Shown here: positions 1 through 8,470 of the stretch, piece after piece | How positions within the stretch are numbered: the first letter of the stretch is position 1 | Layout: every line of letters starts with the position of its first letter | Assembly: GCF_900105385.1 (NCBI RefSeq) | Contig: NZ_LT629772.1 | Span: forward strand, 4,092,001 to 4,156,000 | Length of the DNA stretch: 64,000 nucleotides | Source: Microlunatus soli | Lineage (GTDB): Bacteria > Actinomycetota > Actinomycetes > Propionibacteriales > Propionibacteriaceae | Direction of reading: 5' to 3' | Translations under genes and position numbers: made by a program | The notes under the pieces: model-generated | The model's database searches: none | Told to the model about the DNA's origin: nothing | Seen by the model: the letters and a program-made list of their open reading frames with translations, nothing else

Positions 1-1
1 T

Positions 2-964
2 GTGAACCAGGCGCTGAAGGGCATGATCCTCGCCTCTGATCCTCCCGAACACGATCGACTCCGGGCGGTGATGAACGAACGTCTGGCACCGCGTGTGTTG
101 GACGATTTTCGCGCGAACGTGCGCCGGCAGGCCGACACGATGGTTCGAGCCCTGGTTGGTCGCCGTTCCTTCGACGCGGTGGAGGAACTGGCCAAGGCTT
201 TTCCGGTCGCGGTGCTGCTGGACCTCATCGGGCTGCCCGATGATGGGCGGGACAAGGTGCTGGCCTGGGCCGATGGCACGTTCAACGCCTTCGGTCCTGA
301 CAACGAACTCTTCCGGGCGTCGCTGGCGTCACAACAAGACAAGATGGAGTATCTCGAATCCGTCGTGGCGTCCGACCGCCTCACTCCGGGAAGCATCGGT
401 CGCGGGATCTACGAGGCTGCCGACCGCGGTGAGATCGACCGAGCATCGTGTGTCAACCTGCTGGCGGCGCTGGTCGACGCTGGGCTCGACACGACGATCA
501 ACGCCATGTCGACCATCGCGTTGCTGTTCAGCACGTACCCCGACCAGTGGCAGCGGCTGCGCGCGGACCGTAGCCGCATCCCGGCCGCGTTCAACGAGAT
601 CCTGCGCCTGGAAAGCCCCGTGCAGTGGTTCGCGCGGGGCGTGACCACCGACTACGAGATGGACGGGGTGAAACTGCCGGCAGGGGCTCGGGTGCTCCTG
701 CTCTTCGGCTCAGCCAACCGCGACGAACGCGCATGGAGCGACCCGGACACGTTCGATATCGACCGGGATGCCTCTCGGCACCTTGCCTTCGGGCGGGGCG
801 TGCACGTGTGTGCCGGGCAGGGCATCGCCCGCCTGGAGGCACATGCACTGCTGGCGGCACTGGCCGAGCACGTGGCACGTTTCGAGACCGGTGAACCGCA
901 ACGACGCCTCAACAACACCGTCCGTGGGTTGACCCGACTCCCGACCTCGATCGAGCCTGCCTAG
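2..964 (+). CDS. Cytochrome P450, 5'-truncated by window edge
   Basis: Heme-thiolate monooxygenase; substrate unknown. The visible 320 residues are the C-terminal three quarters of a roughly 400-residue bacterial P450. They include the ASDPPEHDRLR segment (about residues 11-21), the I-helix oxygen-activation motif AGLDTT (160-165), the K-helix ExxR (E199-R202) and the heme loop FGRGVHVCAG with ligand Cys270. The GTG at base 2 is merely the first in-frame start after the window edge; the true start lies upstream. Ferredoxin and reductase partners are not visible. A convergent secreted-protein gene follows after 160 bp in which nothing else is recognised. Confidence 0.93.
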   Translation: MNQALKGMILASDPPEHDRLRAVMNERLAPRVLDDFRANVRRQADTMVRALVGRRSFDAVEELAKAFPVAVLLDLIGLPDDGRDKVLAWADGTFNAFGPDNELFRASLASQQDKMEYLESVVASDRLTPGSIGRGIYEAADRGEIDRASCVNLLAALVDAGLDTTINAMSTIALLFSTYPDQWQRLRADRSRIPAAFNEILRLESPVQWFARGVTTDYEMDGVKLPAGARVLLLFGSANRDERAWSDPDTFDIDRDASRHLAFGRGVHVCAGQGIARLEAHALLAALAEHVARFETGEPQRRLNNTVRGLTRLPTSIEPA

Positions 965-1124
965 CCAGCACGGGGCAACCGGGACAGCTCGGGATTCGGT
1001 GGATGGCTGGCCAGGAATTGTGGCCGAGTGTCCGAATTTCCTACCAGGGTGCCATCGACCGGCGCGCCGTCAGCCGCCGTGTACGACGGTCTGGTGGCGC
1101 GACGTCGGGGGTGCACGATGGGCG

Positions 1125-1766
1125 TCAGGCGGTCTGTGAGCAGTACGGGATCTTCTTGCTGGCATCGAGTGCCGAGGCACGGACCCAGCCTGACTCCGAC
1201 AGCAGCACCCAGCGCTGCCGGGACTGGCCGGTGGCTTCGGAGTCGACGTAGCAGACCGCTTCCATCCCCACGCCCTTGGGCAGGGTGTCTTCGCGGGTGT
1301 CACTCTTCGTCGGCCCCTCGAAGACGCCGGTCCGCTCGGTGGTGGTGACCGGCGCCGTCACCGCCAGCCCGCAGTATTCCGGTTCACCGTGAACGGTGAG
1401 GTAACGCCCGGACACCCAGGACGCGTCACCCTCGGCGGCGATCAGGTACCAGTCGTCGTTGCCCTTCACGGTGCTGCCGTCGATCTTGCAGTCCACCGAC
1501 AGCCGGGTGCCGTTGTCGAAGACGTAGCCCCGCGGCGACTCGGTGCTCGGTGACCGGTGCGAGATCAGCCCGCCGTCGGCATGCACCGTCGCCTTCGGGA
1601 AGTTCGCGGCATCGGCGGTCGCGGTATGCGCGACGCCCAGGCCGGCGGCGAGCGCGAGGGTAGCGCCGGCCAGTGCGGTCAGCCGCCGAACGCGACGACG
1701 CGCCGATCCGGCCCGCCGCGCCGCGGGGTGTACGTCGGTCATCGACGCGCTGCTGTGCGTTGTCAT
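1125..1766 (-). CDS. Secreted protein of unknown function
   Basis: Not recognised as a named family. The 213-residue product has an Arg-rich N-terminus (about residues 18-29), a hydrophobic stretch (30-45) and an Ala-rich cleavage region ending near ADAANF, so it is probably exported by Sec. The mature part is short and beta-rich with four Cys, giving two possible disulfides. Its spacing of W, G and R residues, including segments like WVSGRYL and WVRASAL, recalls SH3-like (SH3b) wall-binding domains. The ATG is preceded by GGGAGGA about 7 nt upstream. An internal Met9 is an alternative start. Confidence 0.75.
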   Translation of the reverse strand: MTTHSSASMTDVHPAARRAGSARRRVRRLTALAGATLALAAGLGVAHTATADAANFPKATVHADGGLISHRSPSTESPRGYVFDNGTRLSVDCKIDGSTVKGNDDWYLIAAEGDASWVSGRYLTVHGEPEYCGLAVTAPVTTTERTGVFEGPTKSDTREDTLPKGVGMEAVCYVDSEATGQSRQRWVLLSESGWVRASALDASKKIPYCSQTA

Positions 1767-1863
1767 CGGAGATCCTCCCGGTCGTGTTCGGTTCTGCGTT
1801 CACCCGGGAGGAGTCGGGTCGGGCGGGCTTTGTTGCACGAACTCGCAAAAAAGATGTGCCGGG

Positions 1864-2937
1864 TCAGCGGCCGAGCAGCAGCGACAGGGCCAACCAGGTG
1901 GCGACGGCGATCACCAGTGCGACCGCACCGGCGGCGGTGGCGCGGGGTGCCAGCGCCCGTGCACCACCGGCAACGACCGCGCCGCTGTCACGGCTGGGCA
2001 CCGTCTCGGCTGCTCGTGGATCGGTCGACCCCGCGTGCCGTAACTCGGTCGGACGGTACGGGCGATCCGGGTCGGCCCTTCGCTCCTGATCCGTCCGTCG
2101 CTGCGGTCCGGGTCCGCCGGCCGGATCGGAAGCGGGCGCGGTGAGGGCGTCCAACCGCGCCGCCAGCGCATCGGCGGACTCGGGACGCCGGTCGGGATCG
2201 GTCGCCAGCCCGTCGATCAGCAGCGCCGCCACACCGGCGGGCAGGCCACGGTCGTCGAGGGACACGGCCGGATGTCGGTCCGGTGGCCGGTTGGCGATCT
2301 CGGTCACCGACTCGCCCGGGTAGGGGACATCGCCGACGATCATTCGGTAGCAGACCGCGGCCACCCCGTAGACGTCGGTCCGTTCGTCCAGTCCGAGGCC
2401 CTTGGCCTGTTCGGGCGCCATGTAGGCCGGCGTGCCGGCGGTCAGTGTCAGACCGGACGCCTCGGCCAGCCGTTTCGCGGTGCCGAGATCGGCCAGCACC
2501 GGTCGGCGTTGCCCGTCCTTGCTGGCCAGCAGCACGTTCGCCGGCTTGAGATCGCGATGCAGGACACCGTTCTCGTGCAGTCGCCCGACCGCGTGCGCGA
2601 TGTCGGCGCCGAGCCGCAGCGCGGTGTCCACCGGCACCGGCTGCTCACACAGGTCGGCCACCGTGCCACCGTCGGCGTAGTCCATCACGAAGTAGTCCCG
2701 ACCATCGGCCAACCGACCGATGTCGTGCACGCCGATGATTCCGGGGTTGCTGATCCGGCGCAGCAGCCGAGCCTCGTCCAAGAACCGGGACCGGACGTCG
2801 GCGTGCTCGACCCAGTTGTCGCTCAGCAACTTGATCGCCACCGGGATGGCCAGCGCGTCGTCGTAGGCAAGCCAGACCGTACTGAACGCCCCGGCACCGA
2901 TCCGCCGCTCGACGCGGTAGCGGCCGACGACGTCCAT
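1864..2937 (-). CDS. Membrane-anchored Ser/Thr protein kinase (PknB type)
   Basis: Hanks-type kinase phosphorylating Ser/Thr on partner proteins. From Met at 2937: Gly-rich loop IGAGAFSTVW (13-22), ATP-orienting Lys36 in VAIK, catalytic loop HRDLKPAN (127-134), metal motif ADLG (149-152; DLG instead of the usual DFG), activation-loop end APEQ (174-177). A Pro/Arg-rich linker follows the catalytic domain. One C-terminal transmembrane helix ends in LSLLLGR with almost no extracellular tail, so there are no PASTA sensor domains. An in-frame ATG at 2961 is possible, but MDVVGRY is the usual kinase beginning. It is divergent from a membrane sensor-like protein and sigma factor gene pair, which may be its targets. 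Confidence 0.93.
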   Translation of the reverse strand: MDVVGRYRVERRIGAGAFSTVWLAYDDALAIPVAIKLLSDNWVEHADVRSRFLDEARLLRRISNPGIIGVHDIGRLADGRDYFVMDYADGGTVADLCEQPVPVDTALRLGADIAHAVGRLHENGVLHRDLKPANVLLASKDGQRRPVLADLGTAKRLAEASGLTLTAGTPAYMAPEQAKGLGLDERTDVYGVAAVCYRMIVGDVPYPGESVTEIANRPPDRHPAVSLDDRGLPAGVAALLIDGLATDPDRRPESADALAARLDALTAPASDPAGGPGPQRRTDQERRADPDRPYRPTELRHAGSTDPRAAETVPSRDSGAVVAGGARALAPRATAAGAVALVIAVATWLALSLLLGR

Positions 2938-3062
2938 GCACCCATGATGGCAGTCGATCATGACGGCGGTCGATCGAGGACGCGTCGTTCGGTAGGTTCC
3001 TCAATACTGTGGACGGCGATACTGACCAGTGACCAGAACCAGCCGGAGGTGGATCGCCCGCG

Positions 3063-3824
3063 ATGAGCTCGACGCCCCGATGGATCCGCACCGGCCCGGC
3101 GCTGTGGCTGATCGCAGTCGTGGTCGGTCTTGCCGTCGGCGTGACCGGCTTCCTGATCGCGCCGCTGCCGACGACCGGAGGTGGTCCCGGCACCGGCGGA
3201 ACCAGCCCCGGCCCCACGACCGGGGCGCCGAAGCCCTCGGCGAAGCCGTCGCCGTCCGACGGCGCAGCCTCGACGCCCGCCGGTGAGGATCCGCCGTTCA
3301 CCCGGGCAGCGCTGCTGCAGCCCGACGAGTTCCGTCGGTTCGGCTGGGGCAAGGCCGACCAGACCGCGCTGTACGACAGCGCGGCCAAAGACCTGCCAGC
3401 CCTGTGCGTGGCACCGAAGAAGCTCGGTGCCGAGGCGGAGGAGATTTACGCTGCCGAATACCAGGGACTGCAGACCCATGCCGTCGAACTCGTCCAGCGG
3501 CACGACTCGACGGCCGCCGCCGAGGAGCGTTTCGACGACCTGACCGAGACGGTCGCCGACTGCCAGACGGCCGGCTCCGAGCGGCAGGCCGAGCCGACCC
3601 AGCTGCATCAGCCGCGGCTCGGCGGCGTCGACGAGACGCGCTGGTGGCAGCTGAAGATTCCGCACGATTCGGTCGTGCCGGATCGCGCCGATCGGGGCAC
3701 GGTGGCCGTCGCCCGGGTCGACGATCGGGTGGTCTACCTGTTGCTGACCTCCCCGAGCAGCGACCCGGCGAGCACCGTCCAGTTCGAGCCGTTGCTGACC
3801 CAGGCAGCCAGGAGGATGGTCTGA
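3063..3824 (+). CDS. Single-pass membrane protein with extracytoplasmic sensor-like domain
   Basis: 253 residues: short cytoplasmic N-terminus, one helix (about residues 10-36), a Gly/Pro/Thr-rich linker (38-75), then a soluble outside domain with two widely spaced Cys. The outside domain (LLQPDEFRRFGW ... CQTAGSERQ) loosely resembles the extracellular sensor domains of actinobacterial kinases such as PknH. That is pattern recognition, not proof. GGAGGTGG lies about 11 nt before the ATG. Its TGA shares one base with the ATG of the sigma factor gene (TGATG), so the two are translationally coupled. This makes it a candidate sensor or regulator of that sigma factor. Confidence 0.7.
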   Translation: MSSTPRWIRTGPALWLIAVVVGLAVGVTGFLIAPLPTTGGGPGTGGTSPGPTTGAPKPSAKPSPSDGAASTPAGEDPPFTRAALLQPDEFRRFGWGKADQTALYDSAAKDLPALCVAPKKLGAEAEEIYAAEYQGLQTHAVELVQRHDSTAAAEERFDDLTETVADCQTAGSERQAEPTQLHQPRLGGVDETRWWQLKIPHDSVVPDRADRGTVAVARVDDRVVYLLLTSPSSDPASTVQFEPLLTQAARRMV

Positions 3825-4384
3825 TGGACACCGACCGGCCGGCCGAAGCTGACGAGCTGGAACGGCTGCGGGCGGCAGCCGTCGACGGCGACACCGCCGC
3901 TCTCGAACGCCTGCTGACCGCCGTCGAACCGCTGGTGACCAGGCGTTGTGCCCGGATGCTGCCCTGCCGCCAGGACGCCGAGGAAGCCGCTCAGGACGCG
4001 ATGCTCGCGATCACCGAGAACCTCGACGGCTATCGCGGCACCGGCTCCTTTCCCGGCTGGGTGTCGACGATCGCCGCGAACTCCGCCTGGAGCACCTACC
4101 GCCGCCTGAAACAACGGTCGGAGGCTGCGGCCGAGACGGTCCCGGAGCGGCCCGACCCGCGCACCACCAGCGTGATCGCCGGTTCCCGGCTGGACCTGTT
4201 GGAGGCGCTGGACGAACTCGAGCGGGATCACCCCGAGCAGGCCCGATCCTTTGTGCTGCGGGACCTCGCCGCGCTCAGCTACGCCGAGATCGCCGCCCGG
4301 GAGGAGGCCCCGCTCGGCACCGTCCAGGCGCGGATCCATCGCGCACGTCGCTTCCTGCAACCGCGGTTGACCACAACCGACTGA
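3824..4384 (+). CDS. ECF-type RNA polymerase sigma factor (sigma-70 family)
   Basis: 186-residue sigma factor with two domains. Sigma2-like: residues about 30-90, with DAEEAAQDAMLAI and GSFPGWVSTIA, the -10 recognition and melting region. Sigma4: about 125-180, with helix-turn-helix LSYAEIAAREEAPLGTVQAR for -35 recognition. The ATG overlaps the upstream TGA and has GGAGG 8 nt before it. No anti-sigma factor with a zinc-binding HxxxCxxC motif is encoded next to it. Its neighbours are a membrane sensor-like protein and a divergent Ser/Thr kinase, as in ECF groups controlled by kinase phosphorylation. That control is inference here. Confidence 0.88.
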   Translation: MDTDRPAEADELERLRAAAVDGDTAALERLLTAVEPLVTRRCARMLPCRQDAEEAAQDAMLAITENLDGYRGTGSFPGWVSTIAANSAWSTYRRLKQRSEAAAETVPERPDPRTTSVIAGSRLDLLEALDELERDHPEQARSFVLRDLAALSYAEIAAREEAPLGTVQARIHRARRFLQPRLTTTD

Positions 4385-4443
4385 ACGGCTCCCCGCCGGC
4401 AGGCACCCTGGTGAGCTCCCCGACCTGGCTACGCTGGCCGACC

Positions 4444-5631
4444 GTGGCCACCATTCACGCCTACGGACCGCTCGGTGCCGGTCATGTCAATCCGATGCTG
4501 GGGATCGTCGCCGAACTCGTCCGGCGCCACCATCGGGTCAGGTTCTGGGCTCCGGCCGAATTCGGTGACCGGATCGCCGAGACCGGTGCCCGCTTCGAGC
4601 CGGTGACTTCGACCTGGGAGCAACTGGGCGGACAACCACCGCAGATGCACGGACGGGAGTTCCTCCGGGCGATGGGCCTGCTGCTGGACGAGACCAAGGC
4701 GATGGTGTCGACGCTGGGGCAGGCACCGAAACCCGACCTGGTGCTGCACGACGGAACGCTCACCTGGTGGGGCAGGATCCTGGCCCACCGGTGGCAGCTG
4801 CCGGCGGTGGAGACGTTGCCCAACCTGGTCAGCAACCGGCACTGGTCGATGAACGCCTACACCAAGATCAATCCGGTCGACCCGCGATTCCTCTGGCAGA
4901 TGCTGCGGATCGGCCGTTACCTGCGCAGCCAGGGGATCGACCGGGTCGGCGACTTCATGCAGGGCACGACGGCCGCGGCCCGGATCGTCACCGTGCCACG
5001 AGCCTTCCAATATCGCGGCGACACGTTCGACGGCTGGGACTTCGTCGGTCCCTGCCTCACCGACCGCGCCTTCCAGGGCGACTGGCAGCCGGCCGGTGCT
5101 CATCACGAGGTGGGGGCCGAACACCCGGTGCTGTTGGTCTCGCTCGGCAGCTCCTACAACGCCCGACCCGACATCTACCGGATGATCATCGCATCCGCCG
5201 CCGACCGGCCGTGGCAGGTGGTGATGTCGATCGGCGACCGGGTCACCGCCGCTGACCTCGGCCCGATCCCGGACAACGTCGAGGTCCAGCCGCGACTCCC
5301 GCAGCTGGCAGTGCTCCGCCATGCCCGGGCCTTCGTCACCCACGCCGGGATGGGCGGCACCATGGAGGGCCTGAGGGCCGGGGTGCCGTTGATCGCCCTG
5401 CCGCAGATGGCCGAGCAGCGGGCCAACGCCGATCGGATCGCCGAACTCGGCCTCGGCGTCGCCCTCGATCCCGACCGACTGGACGCCCCCACCCTCTGGT
5501 CGGCCGTCGAGGCCACCGCCGACGACGACGGCATCCGCGATCGACTCGACTGGATGCGTGCCGAGATGGATGCCGCCGGCGGCGCGCCCGCTGCTGCCGA
5601 TGTGGTCGATCGGGTGCTCGCGGCGCAGTGA
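4444..5631 (+). CDS. Macrolide-type (MGT/GT1) glycosyltransferase
   Basis: GT-B fold transferase moving a sugar from a nucleotide donor to a small-molecule acceptor. 395 residues. The N-terminus ATIHAYGPLGAGHVNP is the acceptor-side signature. The C-terminal donor-binding segment contains LPQLAVLRHARAFVTHAGMGGTMEGL and PLIALPQMAEQ. GTG 4444 is chosen because the family starts this way and because a -10-like TACGCT ends 8 nt upstream, suggesting a leaderless mRNA. GTG 4411 is also in frame. No aglycone pathway is beside it. Its stop codon directly abuts the stop of the convergent ABC ATPase. A second family member lies at 14982-16187. Confidence 0.9.
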   Translation: MATIHAYGPLGAGHVNPMLGIVAELVRRHHRVRFWAPAEFGDRIAETGARFEPVTSTWEQLGGQPPQMHGREFLRAMGLLLDETKAMVSTLGQAPKPDLVLHDGTLTWWGRILAHRWQLPAVETLPNLVSNRHWSMNAYTKINPVDPRFLWQMLRIGRYLRSQGIDRVGDFMQGTTAAARIVTVPRAFQYRGDTFDGWDFVGPCLTDRAFQGDWQPAGAHHEVGAEHPVLLVSLGSSYNARPDIYRMIIASAADRPWQVVMSIGDRVTAADLGPIPDNVEVQPRLPQLAVLRHARAFVTHAGMGGTMEGLRAGVPLIALPQMAEQRANADRIAELGLGVALDPDRLDAPTLWSAVEATADDDGIRDRLDWMRAEMDAAGGAPAAADVVDRVLAAQ

Positions 5632-6420
5632 TCAGCCGGCCGACTGATCGGTCAGCCGCGGCACGTCGCTGAGCAGCCGCCGGGTGTATTCGTGTTGCGG
5701 ATCGAAGATCACCTGATCGGCCGCGCCCTGTTCGACCATCTCACCCTGCTCCATCACCAGCACCTGATCGGCGATGTAGCAGGCCTGACCGATGTCGTGG
5801 GTGATGAACAGGATCGTCATCCCGAGCTCGTCACGCAGGTCGGTCAATACGTTCAGGATGTTCACCCGCAGCGACGCGTCCAGCATCGAGGTCGCCTCGT
5901 CGGCGACCAACAGCTTCGGCCGCATCATCAGCGCCCGGGCGATCATCACCCGCTGCCGCTGACCGCCGGACAGCTGGTGCGGGAACCGGTCGAGGACGTC
6001 GGCGCCGGACAGCCCGACGTGGCCGAGTGCCTCTTCCATGCGGTCCCGGCCCGCCGCGGCGCTGCCGATCAGCCGGAACGACCGGCTGAGCAGCCGGCGG
6101 ACGGTGAAGAACTGATTGAACGAGCTGAACGGGTCCTGGAAGACCGCCTGCACGTCACGCCAGTACGCCGCCCGCTCCGGCCCGGTGATGGTGGTGACGT
6201 CCCTGCCGTCGAACTCCAGCAGCCCCTCGGTGGTCGGCAGCAGCCGCAGCACCATCCGGGCCAGCGTCGACTTGCCCGAGCCGCTCTCGCCGACGACGGT
6301 GGTGATCTGGCCCTGACCCAGGGAGAAATTGACCTTCTTGACCGCCTCCACCAGATGTTTCCCACGCCCGAAGTTGCGGGTCACACCGGTGCCGCGGAAG
6401 AGCACGGTCGGCTCGGTCAT
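5632..6420 (-). CDS. Oligopeptide ABC transporter ATP-binding protein (DppF-like)
   Basis: 262-residue ATPase powering a type I importer. Walker A GESGSGKST (44-52), signature LSGGQRQR, Walker B LLVADEAT, switch His in ITHD. It lacks the Cys-rich C-terminal tail of its partner, as expected for the F subunit. It is the last gene of the leftward five-gene operon. Its ATG overlaps the stop of the D subunit by 4 bp (ATGA). There is no spacer before the convergent glycosyltransferase and no visible terminator. Confidence 0.95.
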   Translation of the reverse strand: MTEPTVLFRGTGVTRNFGRGKHLVEAVKKVNFSLGQGQITTVVGESGSGKSTLARMVLRLLPTTEGLLEFDGRDVTTITGPERAAYWRDVQAVFQDPFSSFNQFFTVRRLLSRSFRLIGSAAAGRDRMEEALGHVGLSGADVLDRFPHQLSGGQRQRVMIARALMMRPKLLVADEATSMLDASLRVNILNVLTDLRDELGMTILFITHDIGQACYIADQVLVMEQGEMVEQGAADQVIFDPQHEYTRRLLSDVPRLTDQSAG

Positions 6421-7541
6421 CGTGCCACCCCCGAATCCGTGCTGAGCGACTCGGTGCCGAGCAGTCGATCATGATCATCGGGCTCCTGGCCTGCAGCGTG
6501 CTGGGGACTGATCATGGTCGGCTCCTCGATCGGGATCACCCGGTCGGTCGGCACGGTCTCGCCGGGATGTTCGGCCGACCAGAAGCAGGCCGAGAAGCGC
6601 AGTTCGTCGCCGACCTGCGGAGGCTGTTTCGTCCGGCAGGCGTCGGTGGCCAACCCGCACCGTGGGTGGAAGCGACAGCCGTCCGGTGGATGCAGCAGGT
6701 TCGGCGGTGACCCCGGGATCCCCTTGACCCGCTTGCGCCGGAACGACGGTTCGGGCACCAGCACCGAATTCAACAGGGCAGCGGAGTACGGATGTCGGGG
6801 AGCGGTCGCGATCTCCTCGGCATCGCCGATCTCGGCGATCTTGCCGGCATACATCACCGCGATCCGGTCCGACACCGTCCGCAGCACCGGCAGGTCATGG
6901 GTGATGAACACCACGCCGGACATGATCTTGTTCTCCAACATCTGCAGCAGCATGTCGATCAGGGCCTTCTGGCTGGACACGTCCAGCGCCGAGGTCGGCT
7001 CGTCGGCGATCAGCAGCCGCGGATTCAGCAGGGTGGACACCACCGTCACCACCCGCTGCTTCATGCCACCGGACAGCTGATGCGGGTAGGCGTCCAGCGC
7101 TCGGACCGGAAGGTCGAGTTCGGCGAACCGGTCGCGGGCGCGGTCCAGGGCGTCGGAGCGTTTGACGCCGCGATCGTGAGCCCGCATCACGTCGAAGACC
7201 AGGTCCCGGACCCGCATCGTCGGGCTGATCGAATTCATCGCGCCCTGCGGCAGCAACGACACCACCGAACCACGCCAGGTCCGCGGCACCCGGGACCGCG
7301 GTCCGAGCACCTGCTGCTGGCCGTCGACGATCAAGGTGCCCTGCTCGACCCGCAACGGATCCCGCGCGGTCAGCGACAGGATCGCGCCCAGGGTGGACTT
7401 GCCGCAGCCGGACTCGCCGGCGATGCCGAGCACCTCGCCGTCGTTGATCTCCAGCGAGACGTCGTCGACCGCGACCACTCGGCTGCCGTCGGGGGTGTAG
7501 TAGGCCGCCTCCAGCCCGCGGGCCTCCAACAGGCGGGTCAT
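6417..7541 (-). CDS. Oligopeptide ABC transporter ATP-binding protein (DppD-like)
   Basis: 374-residue ATPase. Walker A GESGCGKST (42-50), signature LSGGMKQR, Walker B LLIADEPT, ITHD switch. The C-terminal oligopeptide/dipeptide domain carries CRFHPRC and a further Cys (GLATDAC) that fits the Fe-S-like cluster motif of the D subunits. A 40-residue tail continues past the usual end. It overlaps the permease gene upstream by 4 bp and the F-subunit gene downstream by 4 bp, so all three are translationally coupled. Confidence 0.95.
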   Translation of the reverse strand: MTRLLEARGLEAAYYTPDGSRVVAVDDVSLEINDGEVLGIAGESGCGKSTLGAILSLTARDPLRVEQGTLIVDGQQQVLGPRSRVPRTWRGSVVSLLPQGAMNSISPTMRVRDLVFDVMRAHDRGVKRSDALDRARDRFAELDLPVRALDAYPHQLSGGMKQRVVTVVSTLLNPRLLIADEPTSALDVSSQKALIDMLLQMLENKIMSGVVFITHDLPVLRTVSDRIAVMYAGKIAEIGDAEEIATAPRHPYSAALLNSVLVPEPSFRRKRVKGIPGSPPNLLHPPDGCRFHPRCGLATDACRTKQPPQVGDELRFSACFWSAEHPGETVPTDRVIPIEEPTMISPQHAAGQEPDDHDRLLGTESLSTDSGVAR

Positions 7542-8458
7542 CCGCGATCACCTTCCAGTACGGGTTCGGTCGGGTTCACGATCGGGGCGGCGGCCCCGGC
7601 ACCGGACAGCCGACGCTTGGACCGGCCGCGGCGCAGCCGCGGATTGAACACCTCGTCGAGACTTGACTGCAGCAGCAACAGCGCGAACGCGATCAGGGTC
7701 AGCATGATCGTCGGCGGCAGGAACGCCCACCAGGCGCCGGTCCGGACCGAACCCCAGGCCAGCGACCAGTGCAGCATGATGCCGAGACTCACTGCGCCGG
7801 ACGGGCCGAGGCCGAGCATCGACAACGCAGCTTCGGCGAGGATCGCGCCGGAGACCTGCAGCACGAACGCCATCGCGACATAGCTGAGCAGGTAGGGCAG
7901 CACGTCCCAGCCCAGGATGCTGCCCCAGCGTGCGCCGGACAGTCGCGCGACGTCGATGTGCTCCCGGTTGCGGACGCTGGTGGCCTGGGCGCGGACGGCG
8001 CGGGCGGTCCACGGCCAGCCGGTGACACCGATCACCATCGCCAGCGTGAACGAGGTACTGCCGTTGACCGCGACCGCGAGCAGGATGACGACCACGATCG
8101 ACGGGATCGCCAACGCGATGTTGGTGACCCCCATCAGCACGTCGTCCACCCAGCCGCCCTGGAAGCCGGCGATCAGCCCGATCACCAGGCCGATCACGGT
8201 GGAGACCGCACCGGCGATCAGGCCGACCATCAGCGAAGTGCGGACACCGTTGGTCAGATTGGCGATCACGCTCTGACCCTCGTTGTCGGTGCCGAGCCAC
8301 ATCGCGACCGAGTCGAAGTTCGGCTTGTCGTACAGGCCGCCGATCACCGCATTCGGATCGGTACGGATCACCAACGGTCCGATCAGGCCGAGCAGCAGGG
8401 TGAAGGCGACCAGTGCCGCCGCGACCCAGAAGCGGGGAGTGAGATTGATCAACTTCAT
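7538..8458 (-). CDS. Oligopeptide ABC transporter permease (DppC-like)
   Basis: 306-residue inner membrane subunit with about six hydrophobic segments. The first helix is near residues 10-32, followed by the external N-terminal region typical of C-type permeases. The ATPase-contacting EAA-like loop is seen around AQATSVRNREHIDVARLSGARW. It ends in an Arg-rich cytoplasmic tail. It starts 12 nt after the stop of the B-type permease and forms a heterodimer with it by family precedent. It overlaps the DppD-like gene by 4 bp. Confidence 0.94.
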   Translation of the reverse strand: MKLINLTPRFWVAAALVAFTLLLGLIGPLVIRTDPNAVIGGLYDKPNFDSVAMWLGTDNEGQSVIANLTNGVRTSLMVGLIAGAVSTVIGLVIGLIAGFQGGWVDDVLMGVTNIALAIPSIVVVILLAVAVNGSTSFTLAMVIGVTGWPWTARAVRAQATSVRNREHIDVARLSGARWGSILGWDVLPYLLSYVAMAFVLQVSGAILAEAALSMLGLGPSGAVSLGIMLHWSLAWGSVRTGAWWAFLPPTIMLTLIAFALLLLQSSLDEVFNPRLRRGRSKRRLSGAGAAAPIVNPTEPVLEGDRG

Positions 8459-8470
8459 CTCCGGGCCTCC

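Noticed and set aside
3404-3823. Upstream extension of the sigma factor frame
   Set aside because: It overlaps the membrane sensor gene out of frame; an SD and TGATG coupling support ATG 3824.
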